Source: Durusdinium trenchii
Taxonomy: Eukaryota > Sar > Dinophyceae > Suessiales > Symbiodiniaceae
Direction: 5' to 3'
NCBI GenBank assembly: GCA_963970005.1
Contig: CAXAMN010003836.1
Span: 313,162-377,161 of the forward strand
DNA length: 64,000 nucleotides
This document shows, piece by piece, positions 39,301 through 51,300 of this stretch (positions within the stretch are counted from its first letter, which is position 1; each line of letters opens with the position of its first letter). The position numbers were made by a program, and so were the translations under genes. The notes under the pieces were generated by a model. It saw only the letters and a program-made list of their open reading frames with translations, had not been told where the DNA came from and made no database searches.

Positions 39301-42300
39301 AGTACAACAGCTATGGGCTAGCAGCATCCAACCCCAAGATGAGGATCGAAAAGAACCAAGCCAACCTCATGTTCGGCTTCAAGGTGATTGGACTAAATCC
39401 AAAAAGCTTCAAACATTTTAATCTTCAGTGCACCCACACTCTCTTCCTTATCAACGACCTATACCGATACCGCACCAAACCATGTTTAAACCCCAGGTGG
39501 GCGTTTGTGATGCTGTGTGGAAGATGATCCGGCAGCACTTGGATGCGAACCGCTTTGACCAGTCAGGCCAGCAAATGTCAAATAATTGCAACCCTAAGCC
39601 TAGTGGTTTGAATCGGACTGACTGTGCCAAACACACCTGCGTCTAAGTTAACTACCTTCCCATGTCCAGGGTTTCATTAGAACTCTGGCGCTCTATTCTC
39701 ATGATGCCTCTTTGGGTTTACTACAGTATGTCATGTGGCCTTCCCCTGTGCAGCTTTTCATCGAGAAACGCTTCTTCATCCGCGGTGGTTCTTGAATGGC
39801 AAGCCTAAAGGACCAGAGGTGGAGGGCATCTTTGCAGAGATGCTCACAATGAATGAGGGGAAGCAGCATATCTTCATGCAGCGGGTGCTGTTCATCTTCG
39901 AAGTGACGAAGCAAAAAGCTGGCAAGGCTCAGGTGCTGCGCATGCCTGTGTCACAATGGGCCTTGGAGTGCGACATTTGTTGCATGGCCGGGTATGTCCT
40001 GGAGCAAATGCAGCATCGCAAGAACTCTGACAACTTGATTGTGTTCCCTGAGGAGACCATCAAGTTAGTGATGAATCGCCTCATTGAGGGATGCCTGGTC
40101 TCATTTAAACTTTTTGAAGGATCCTGTGTTGGCTGAAAATAGTATCAACCTGCCTGACTGCTTGTTTTGGCTGTCAAGGCTCTGCTATGTTTGAGGATCC
40201 ATACCTTCTTGGCCACCTTGTTTATTTTTCAAAGTAGAGGCTAGCAAATCTCACAATGGTGGGAGAGCTTTGAACGTGTTACTCACTCCTTGATCCCTGA
40301 GGGATTTCCATGAAGAGCTCAAGCCAATGCTTGAGGGAAGGGATCCTGGCTTCAGCCCTGAGATGTGTTCGATGTGGGCCGACCATCTCCCTGCTGCTGC
40401 TGCTCCATCTGATGGGTCCGAACTGGTGAAAGCGGATGAGACCCTGGACAGCTTAACCAAGCAGAACTTCAAGCTTCAATTTGAAGCAGATGCCTTGGCA
40501 CTGGCTCGTGATGCTGCTCAGTTGGCTCGGCTGTATACTGAGGAATCCAAATCGGAGCGAACAAGTCGAGTAGCCAAGGTGTGCCATCTTCGACAGGAGA
40601 ATCACATTGGTTCCACTTTGGCGGCACAGTTTATGAGCAATAACTGCCACCACAGAGCAGGAACTCCGACTGAGCTTCAAGAAGAGCTCATGAAGGCAAG
40701 ACCATTTTGTTGGAGGGGTGGGTGTCAGAAAAGTGTTAAGCTTTCAGGCAGCAATGTCACAACAGTCAATTTCTTCTTGAAATCATCTTGCTCCCTGACT
40801 GTTTTTCTTTCACCCCTTTTTCGCCAATCTTTTGGGTGATACATGTCCTCCACACACAAATCAAACCAACACAAATTAAATCTCTTTGCAATAAGAAAGC
40901 TACTTGCAAGAGTCATGCCCCTCAGTTTGTCACCAAGCTGAAAGCGGACAACGGGTCGTTGATCATTTGGCTGGACTACATGAAGCTTGGTAGGCTTTCC
41001 ACCCAGGATCTCAACGTGACGATGGATTGCGTCCGCAAGGCTCTGGCCTCCATGCCAGAACGCGGAGTTTGCTTTGCAATCGCGCCGCACCTTGTATCAG
41101 ATCGTCGGAGTGGGCTGCGGGCTGAAATGAGGAGACTCAAGTTGTTTATAGAAAAAGGTGCACCCTCATACACACACAATATACCATCTTCTTTTGAAAG
41201 AATAAGATCGTACAGCTTCGGACTGGAATGATGGGAGCAGTCTCACTCTTTTTATTATCAGGTAGGTTTGACAGCAAACCTCTTACTATCCCCTGAAGCT
41301 TTATGTTTTCATGGCTGGCTGGGACTTTTGGAAAAATAGGGACCTATAATAGGAAGAATACCTTCTGATGTGGTCAGGAGGATCGAAGACAAAATGGATG
41401 CCAAGAAGTTGTATGCTGAAAGCATCACGCTACGGTGTGATGTGGCCCCGGCCACAAAGAAGGTTCATCTTTGCTACCCTGCTTGGCTGATCTTCGCTGA
41501 TGGATGTCTTGACTCCAACATTTGGAGAGCATCTCAACTGATGTCAGAGAGGCTGGGTGGAGTAAAAGTCCAAACCAATCATTCTCATTAAAACATATCA
41601 CTAAACGATTTCTTCGTACTTGGGTTGCTCAATGTTTTGGTCTAATGACAGAGGGTTTTCATAGCAATATGATTGTGCCCAAAAGTTTTTGAATCTGAAG
41701 CAAGGCTTCAAACACTTGTTCAGGACTCCACGCGACTTGCTGCCATGGACCCCTGAGCACATGTACGTTGTGCCAACGGGCCGGGACGCCGTACCACATG
41801 CATCGGAAGGGGTCAGGCCTGGCTTTTGCAAAACATGTCAAAGGGACCACTGACAATCGGATGTTGTAGATTTACTCTACAATGGGTAATGATCTTTAAT
41901 GTTTTGTGGCAGGGAGCAAATCTAATGGCCTGGCATAGTTTTCGGAGATGAGGCATGTCCTATCATGTCTGGAGTCTGGAGGTCTTTGAGTGATGTGCAA
42001 GAGACTGCTCAACTTCTCGCTGGAGAAGCACTTCCTCAATCCGTGATTGCATCCTTGCTGAAAGGCAGCGAAGCTCATTCTTTGATTGGGGTTGTCAACC
42101 TCACACCTTATGAGGGGAACTTGGAGCTTTCGATGATCAAGAGCTCCATTGAGAAGCAAATGCACACCTTCCGAAGCCTTTCATTGAGTACGGATCTAAC
42201 ACTGATCCAGCATTGTGAGAGGGAATGCGCCATGTTCCTCTTTGAGGACCCCGCACTTGTGTAAGAAATTTGCAACATGTTCTCGAGCATGTTTTATAGC

Positions 42301-45300
42301 ATGTTGTATCACACCCAGCCCAGGGAGTTTGCCCTGAGCTTAAGTCCAATTCCAAGATTAAATATTAACAATGAACACCGGGCTGCCCCTTCCATATTGA
42401 TCTGGCCAAGAAAGGTTATGAATATATACTTTTCCATTGGTTTGAAAGAAGGAAAGGCCAAACAGACCCAAACCCAGTCAGACCCATCAACCTCAGATCT
42501 AGCTTGCTCTTGACTATGCTGCCAGGATTGGAAGCGGGGTGGCAAAACGATGGGCAATGTGAGGCCCTATGACCCTACACCACCTCCTGTAGACAAGGTG
42601 GACCTCAGCTCTTACCCCTTGAAGCTTGCCAAGCTCTCTCTGAACAACAAAGCGAAAGGGATCAAGAAGTATGTCATTGAGCTTTCCAATGAAGTTCGCG
42701 GCCTACACTTGGAGAACCCGCTGTTTGCTCCCCAATGGCGCAGCCTCATCCAAGACTTCGACAAGAAGCTGCCATGGATTGTGTTTAAACACATTTTCCA
42801 ATTTCAGGGGCATAAAAAACAACTGGACCTTATTCTATTTGGTGATCCATGGTCCCGTGCTGACTTGTATCAAATGGGCATTTAGGTTTGTATCCGATGT
42901 GCCCTTAGGTTTTGTGGGGGCTCTGGAAGCTGTCCAGACCCTTCCAACCACCCTGCTGCACCTGTGGAAGATGCAGCTCCCAAGCCCTTCTCCTTGGAAC
43001 CTGACACACTGGAGGGGTTGCTTGAGCAGTATGTGGTGGAAAACAAAGTGCCAGCTCGTGAACCAGGATGCATGCTCATGCTTACTTCGGCCAAAAGGCG
43101 GGATGGAAGCTCAGTCGAAATGCTCGAGAACCAGAAAATGAAGCTTTGGCTGGTATCTAGGCTAAAGGAGGTGTGTCATTTGATGGTTTTGGTAGCATTA
43201 CCGCCTCAACCTAGCTGTCAGAAACTAAGTAATCAGAAGCCATCAGTCTCTTGAAATCTGTCAACCTTTCAACTGATCCATCTATCAACCTATCACTCAA
43301 TGGGTCAAGCCATCAATCAATCTGTTGATCAATTGAGCGTAGTAAGTAGCCCAATCAAACAAACGCACAGCCAACTAAAAGACAGTGGAACAATGAAGTG
43401 AAGATGCAAAGAAAATAGCTAAACAAGCAAGCAACAAAAGACTAGAGGACAAAAACAACAAAAGACTAGAGGACAAATATCCCTTTTAAAACAAAACATT
43501 TCAAGACATAACATAAACTTCATCAGCTGAGGTCTCACACCAAGACTTCGAGCTCGGCTGTGGAGAGTTCCAACTTGCACATGGCAAGTCCTCCTGGCTG
43601 TCCCGGGAGAAATACCAGAAGCTCATGCGCGAGGGTGGAGGCTTGGTTCTTGCTGGTACTCTTGTGGAACCATGCTGACATGTGAGCTTTGCAAGTCTCG
43701 GTTGCTCACATGTTCCCACTCTGATGTCTACATTTCGACGCTCTTTGCTGCAGGTGTTCCAGGCTTTTAGGTAGTAGGTGTTTGGGTAGAAAGCAACATG
43801 GCTGATGCTACCATTTCGCTAGCTGATATCTTGGCCAAACATGGTCTCCAGCAGGACAGCTTCGTGGAGCAAAACATAGCTGTTTGATATTTTATCGGCG
43901 CTGTTTGATTTCAACACGCTTGCTGTTGCCAAAGTCTCTTTGGAGTTTGAAAGAGGCACAACAGTGAGAAACATTCTGGATTCTTTGTTTTGCTGGGTGG
44001 CAGTTCTTCTTTTTGTTCCCCTAGCAAACCAGGACCTGGAGAAAATGTTATCAAGCAGCCCAGGGTCGACCCAGACCCCGCCGGGACAGATCGCTCGCGC
44101 CTCAAGACTTCCAGTCAATCCAATCTCCTGCCAGAGATGTTTCACTCATTTCCATCGTTTCCTTGTTTCCGAGTGTTTTGCCGGCATCTTTACTTCTAAG
44201 TCTAGGACAAACCAAAGGCACCATATTTAAGACATTGTTCCTTCTGTTAATGGACAGACATTCAAAAGATGCAGCAAGACTTGGTATTAAAGGGTCGTGC
44301 AATTCAATTAGGGTTACATCTGGAAAATGACTCACTGAAGAGTAAATGTAACATGGAATCTCATCTTTCCATGATCACTTGACCAAGCAATCGGACCCTA
44401 ACTTTTGCAGTCTGCTGCAGGTTCAAAATCGCACTCCAGATGGTGCATCCACTGGACTGAAGGGCTCTCCTCCGTCCGCAGCAGCGCTGCCTATGCGAAC
44501 CTTAAATTCAGCTGGGGGTTCTAACCATCAGAAAATGGAACCGGAGGTCAAACAAGAGCTGAGGGCCAAGGTCACTGATGCCATGTCACAGGTGAACCAA
44601 GAGAAAAAAACAGCAGCTAACTTAGCAAAATCGATCAAGCAAAGGATTGCTTCGCCTGAGGCTGAACCAAAGGCAAAGGCGAGGGCAAGGGGAAAGGCGA
44701 AGGCAAAGGCAAAAGCTGGAAGCAATGGGGATGGGGATGAGGAAGCTGCTAAGAGTCGTAAGGGAAAGAAAGGAAAAGGAGAGCCTTCTACTGAGCCTAC
44801 TAAGCCAACTGACTCGGGAAACAAGAAACGTGGGCGGGCTGCTCCAAAGCCAAAAGCAAAAGCACGTGTCTCTAAGAAGGCTAAGGCCTGGTTTGTTTTT
44901 GCTCTGTGACAAACATACAAAGAACTTTTTCTGAGATGTGGAGACCATGACTCGTTGTTTTCTAGTCATTATTCTGACGCCCTGTTGGCATGCATGGTGC
45001 TCCCTGAGACCATGGCCGCTGGCAAGAAGGCAGCCGATGCTGAGGTTCAGGCCTCAGAAAACATGTCAATGTCATAAGTCTCAAGTGAAGGAATATGACA
45101 TGCTTGTAATTAACATCATGGGGCGAGGTTTAACACAGGCCCTTCGTTAACAGTAACATGGAAACATAATGAAACATATGGGCCATATGGCCATATGGAT
45201 ACCATTCCCCTCATCACCAGATCCACCAGCTGGATGATCAGGCTGAGGAGGAGAATTCCCTGGACTCTGAAGAGTCAACGACGTTGGAGCTTGGCCATTG

Positions 45301-48300
45301 GGACAAGAAGGAGGACGAGGAGGAGGAGGAGGAGGAGGCTGAGTCTGAGGAGATTCAGGATCCTGGCCAGTCAGATTCCAAGGCGTCTGGTGGGGAATCC
45401 ATTCGTTCCATCTACTGGGCGGTGATCCATGAAGAGCAGAAGAAAATCAAGAAAGCAAATCCTGACATGAAGGCTTCTGAGGTCCTGAAGCTTGCCAGAG
45501 CTTCGTGCTTTGGATGCATTCAGGTGGCAACTAGTGACCTCTCATTGACGTTATTGAGCTGTTTTCCCATCAAGGAATCCCACTGGTCAATCAAATTGCA
45601 GTTTCTTTTGAGTGTGACAAGGTGGGAGGACCATCCTGCCCGCTTGAATGCCATGAAGAACATGAGCAATTCGGAGCTGAGCCGGAGGCGATTGAAGCCT
45701 GGACAGGACAGGTCTTCTGCCAAAAAGGGCAAGAAGTAGGATTTTTGATGAGCCTGTGGAGCAATTCGGGTTTGTCAAGCGATGCCCACTCAGAGCATCA
45801 TGCGAATCTGGTTTGGATTCCCTGCCACAGCGCAGAGAGTTGAAGCGCAAGATGGAGTGGGGCTTGGTATCCGATCATAGCATTTAGAGCTTAGACCATC
45901 TCTGGGGAGAAGGGAAAAGGATGGAAAAGGATTCAATTTACAGGCTTGAGCTGTTTGGCACTCAATGTCAACTCTCATTGACGAGCTGTTTTGCATTTTG
46001 ACTGCTGGCCCTGGCACAGTAAAGTACTAGTTGCGCAGGTGACACGCTTTCGCACACGATTCCAGCCGCTTGGAAGCACGACCTGTCGAAGGTCGTGCTT
46101 GAGATTCAGAGTGAGACAAGCAAGCAGTGCACTGATTCGAATCCTTGCAGCATCCGTGCCCTCCTCCATGAACTAGAAGAAGAGGGGCTGGTGGATACCA
46201 AGCTCCATGGTCATCAGGTTGATCGTCCGGAGCTGGAGTCTGGTGATGGTGACTTGAATGAAGGGAATGTGTACATAATAGATGCGCTATCATGTTCTAG
46301 CTCAAAAAGCAACAAATTCCTAAACATTGCCTCATACAGGTCTCTTGAAGCCATTAGGAGATAAGAACCTAAGGAGATGATTTCTTTGTGGTGAAGCAAA
46401 ACGGCCCTGCAGTCTTTGCCTACACACCGGGTGTGGGCAATTTGAAGTGGTCATCCTTGGCAAGCGCTTTCCCACTGGAGGCTGTGTTCAGGGTCCAAAA
46501 CAAAACGCATCGCAATATGTCATAGTTGTGCAGTTGGGCTGAACACTTCTTCCTATTTTGCATGTGGATGTGATAACCACCTGCTTACAACATTTGGCAG
46601 GTCCTGGATGCCAGTCCTATCCTTTGTCGGTATTGGCGCGTAGCTTACTTGAAGGCAGAAAAAGAAGCTCGGATTAAACATGAGGCATCTTACATCTTGT
46701 TTTGTTCTCTCTTCAACCAGTTAGAGATCTGACTGGCTGGGCTGCCCTGCAATGAACAGCTGAGGAGCTGATGCCACGCAGCTTTGATGCACATGGCAAC
46801 ACCAATTCCCAAAACGCAATTGAGGGTCCGGGTGCAACTGAAATGCTGTGTTGCTACTCTGAGGCAAGCCATTATACTATCTTCGGCAAGCCCAGTCTCT
46901 GAAAGCGCAGGGTGTGCTGAGATTGATTTGAGACCGGCTCATCTTCATGACTTCATTTTGGATGTGGTCTTGAGCAGCGTTGTAAAACATGTTCAAGCCT
47001 CCTTCAAAACACAGCTAGCTGAAAAATGTTGGGTGAATGAAGTTTCCACTACTGGTTACAGCAACCGCTGCACAAGCATTCTAGGGGTACACGTGTGAAC
47101 ACGTGTGTGTGAGACCAAACCACTCTGGTCTTGAGAGCGAAAAACAGCAAGGCTCCGCAGCTGCAAAGGGTTTTCATGTGACAAGCCCCAACCACAAACA
47201 TGCAGAGCTATCCCTCGATTAAAATGAAATTGGCCTCGTTTGTCATGAAACTTACTTCACCATAAACCTGGACCATGCATCAATCGTTCGTCAATGAACC
47301 CCACACCAAGTCTGACTCTGCTTTTCCACATGGTCCCTTTATTCATGTTAGAAGACGGAAGAGATGAGGGGATGTATGCAGATGCCATTTGACTTACCTG
47401 CTTGTGATGTTTCTGCGCACTTGGGACGACTCGAAGCGAACCCACCGAAGCAACACTGGCCTCTCGACGCCGGATTGGTCGGATTCCGCACGTCGGACCT
47501 CATGGGGGGGACCGTTGGTCAGGACCTCATGGACGATCTCAGTGAGCGCTTTCCAGGAGCGAAGCCTACCCAGGAAAAGTGGATCACCCAAACCTGGGGG
47601 ACTGGTAGAAACCACATTGCCCTCATTTTACTGGGGATGGTCATACAAAACCAATGCTTAAGGAGGTAAAAGATCAGGTTTTACTGGGTCTTTGGACTTG
47701 TAGGGTTGACAGATGGCACAGGTGGGAAAAGGTGAACTGTTGTTTTTGAGGGAACCGCATCGGGAGTCCGGTCCGAAATCGGAGGCGGCGAAAGAGGCTT
47801 CGTTGTCCTCTCATGTTTGTGTTTTGTTGGAGCAGTCGTTTTGTGTCCAAGGGAAGGAAGCACAGGGGAGTTCTGCTTCAGAAGTTTCTATCTTTAGTCA
47901 GCTTGTCGGACAAACCCAAATAAATGAGAAACTTTTGGGAGCAATAAAATAAGGTAGATGAAGTAGATGCGATGAACCCCAGTAGTTTGGACAGTCCCTG
48001 TGACATATACAACGCCGGGTGCCCTTCAGTTCAGGACAAGTGCTTCAATTCAGCACAAAGGATCTTTCAAGGCTGCAGCTCGGACGCGGATGAGCGTCGG
48101 TATGCACGGTGTCCAAGCCTGGCTTCGGGCCAAGTGGCATCGACTTACAGTACTCGGCTAGATTCAAACAGAAAAAGCTCCTAGCCAACCAAGATCAACT
48201 GTGTCTTGGAAATTGAATGAAATTGAGCCATCGTTTCATACTAAGGCTAGGTCCTTTTGGTCCTCCAAGGGAGCGGTAAACAGAACGCTGTGATGGTGAA

Positions 48301-51300
48301 GAAATCCAGACAGGTCCCAGGTCTGGCCAGGTCTGGCAGTGTGACCAAGTGTACGGAATATGATGGAATATGTATCTACATTTGCCCCATGTTTGTCCCT
48401 AATGCATGTAACTTGGATGGTTTGGGTTAGGTCAGCGGTTTGTGCTTTTGGATGGATTCCTCTAACATTGGACGGAACATGAGCCCCTTTCCAAGCAGGA
48501 ACATGAGCCCAAAGATGGGGCCAATCAGCTACCCTTCGACGAACACATCACATGGAAGTGGCTGGCAGGGTCCCTTGGAAGACAGGCGGTGTTCCACTTC
48601 CATATTAGTGGGTCAGAGTGTAAAATGTTAAGCAGATATGGCAAGAAACAAATGGCACCAAGCAACTGTGGCAGTATGAGGAGATGCAAACAAAATCTGC
48701 CACGGTCCCCGATGTTCAGGCCAGAGCAGACACGAACAGAGAATGCTCTCCTGAAGGATCAATGGTGTTCCATGGTTGCTGCAGGTTGTTCAGTTCCTTT
48801 AGCTTCTCCCAAGCAGCCACCTTGGATGGAACTGTCCCTCTTGACTCGTTCAAGTCCTTGTTCCTGATACCAGAGTGCATAACTCGGGGATGATTCCAAC
48901 CACTCAACCGCCGACCAATCGTCGCACGACCGATTGGATTCAGCTCGTGCATAGTCCGGATCCGGTCGTGACCCCGCCGACGTGAGGATCTATGGCTTAG
49001 CTCAATTGCGGCACCGTTCGGGACCCCTCGTCCCTGCAGCTGGTGCCCTGTCTGAAGGGATCCGAACGGCTCCGAAGGGGGCCAGGGGGCGGCAGGGGGG
49101 CGGCACGGATGCTGCCGCTATTTTGGGGAAAAACAGGCTAAGTTTGGATGGTGAATTCAAGTGCTCCACCAGGGCTTTAGGAGCCATTTCTGGCTATTAG
49201 ACATACATGTGACCTGTGAATCCGCAAAGAAGACGGTTCATTGGCTGCACTGGCTGTAGCGGGCTTGTAAGTCTATCCAACGTTTTGCCACACACTGTCA
49301 AGTGGCTTACAGGTCTCCGAGTTCGACGGAAACCACCAGTCGTCACAGGTGGTGACCTCTCGGAGGGTCCGGACCTCTCGGAGGCGTGTCAAAAAGAGCC
49401 CAGAGTGTCAGTCCTCAAGTGTTCAGGTTTCAGCCAACAGGAAACAATAAAAGGGCATCTGACATCTACAGAGCTCTTGCTGCAGAGGCTCTAGAACTTC
49501 TGAAGTGGTAAGTGAGGACTTATGAAGACATGATAAAGAATACTGGGAGGCATGAACCTATTAATGGGGTAAACTGTATGGTTAACTATGCCATATATAT
49601 ATATGGAGTGTTTGGGCTCAAATTGTTTGAGTGTCTTGGTCCAACAAATGTCCAACACAACACCCCAGCACTCGTGCGTCCAGTGAGCAGCACTCGCTCC
49701 AAGGCGATGTGCTCGCGCAGCGGATGGACGAGTCCAATAGCCAAACTGTGGCGAATGTGAGCTATGCATTTTGCCACCTGGTCTGTATGGGGGGTATACA
49801 CTCCCTGAACTCATGGGCCAACGTGGATGGCGTGGCCCCAAAAAAGACGAACGGATGACTCATGAAATCCGAAGACCAAACGCTACAAACAGGTCGTGAA
49901 CTCCACTTCCATGATTCTTTCGCATTATTTCAGGGAGTGTACCCTGCACTACACCTCCAGCCAGGAGACCCTTCTCAGCTGGGAGTGTATCAGTTTTTGG
50001 AATCACTCAGTGTCCTTTCTCAGCTCCCAGATGGCCCAGACCCCCTCTCCTCATCTCTCCTCTCGATGAACTTGAGGAAGAGAAGGTTGCCAGACGCTAA
50101 GATCTTTCCTACGGGTTTCACGATCGGTGCTGGTCTCCCATGAGGTTTGATGAAGCTGAAGCACCGGAACTTCTTCACCAGCCTAGCTGAGAAGATGCCT
50201 GAAGCTTGGAGTGTGTATGTTGCAGCATGCTGGGCTGGGCGTAGGTTGTGCGGAGCGAGCGAAGGGCAGGCAGACAGACTTTGCCCCTACAACCTGGCTT
50301 ATGTACTGTAACCCAATGGCTGGCTTGAAGTGGCTTTTAAGCCATTGGATTCGGTGAATTTGCGGTTGTTGATGTCCCCAAATCTAGACATGGCACTAGT
50401 AGGATTGCTAGAGAATATACAACATCTACCAAATCCCGCAAAAACCAGCCAACTGCCAAGTTCCCAGTAGCGTGATGGGGGCTGCTCATCCAGGCCTTGA
50501 AGACGGTGTCCCTACAGAGGTCTGGGTGTGCACATCTCGACTGGATTCGATCCGCAAAAAGACAAACATCAACATGGAGAATTTGGACACCGATCATTCT
50601 TGAGCAAAGGGACCAGCGACGAATCGCGACGATGTATGTAGATTGATGTAGTATGGGGAAGGACATCAGAAAAAGATCAGTATAGTCTCCAAAGCAATTT
50701 GGTGATGCAGGGTGTCTCCTTGGATGTAGGGTACAAACGGAAAATACCCTTTGCCTGCTAAGAGTTGTTTGATTCAGTTTCCGAAGACAATCACGGCTCA
50801 TCGGATCCGATGCATAGCAGTTGCAGTAGCTTTGCGCTTTGCTGATGGGAATCGTCTCCGTTGCCGAAACTTGGTCTGATGGGAAGATCCCCGCCGTCTC
50901 GATGCCAAGGATCGCATGAATGAGTTCAAACCTCAAGAGCTACCTGGCAAGACACCGGATGATATATATGATGTGAATGGTGGTGGAACCTGCGCGATGG
51001 GTCAAAGACTTTGGGTTCATCACTGCTGCTTTGGCCCTACAAGACTTTTGTGTGTTTCATGAGTTGTGGAGCGAGTTCTGGATCGATAGATTGCTCGTTT
51101 TTCCCTTGGCTCTCCTCGGCTGCACACACACAATGTGATGTGATGTGTGTGTGTGTGTGTCATATGAAGAAAGTACGTAAGCCATAAGCTAGACACTCCG
51201 GAAAACTAACATAGACACAAACGGACCCTTTTGGAATCTTTTTTGAACGGCACCCTGGACTCCCTGGACGTGTTTTTCAGGGTCCATGTTAGTCTTACAC

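Larger units (their letters stand above)
29820..47257 (+). mobile_element. Giant TIR element carrying DUF7869 and DNA methyltransferase genes, complete right copy
   Basis: A 17,438-bp segment starting AAGTAAATTTCAC and ending, on the opposite strand, AAGTAAGTTTCAT. The two ends match over 44 bp as an ungapped inverted repeat (33 of 44 positions by eye). The segment is flanked on both sides by CACC (29816-29819 and 47258-47261), consistent with a 4-bp target-site duplication. Its first 13.45 kb recur inverted at 1-13452. All recognised genes inside run on the + strand: a DUF7869 gene, a C-5 cytosine methyltransferase, a large unknown gene, then Lys/Ala-rich and further unknown coding regions. 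It lies inside intron 12 of the EB1 gene. The reading as a TIR transposon is inferred from ends, flanks and a second copy. Segmental duplication is the alternative, but it would not explain the terminal repeats. The genes contain introns, which argues against recent retrotransposition. Confidence 0.72.

Noticed and set aside
1..43273. Simple long palindrome or assembly foldback as the full explanation
   Set aside because: Arms end at a defined terminus that recurs inverted at 47257, with CACC flanks and unrelated outer sequences; two element insertions explain this better.
49605..49805. Third copy of the ACACTCC MITE (GGAGTGTTTGGG near 49605, ACACTCC near 49798)
   Set aside because: Ends face the wrong way and the interior does not match the two other copies.
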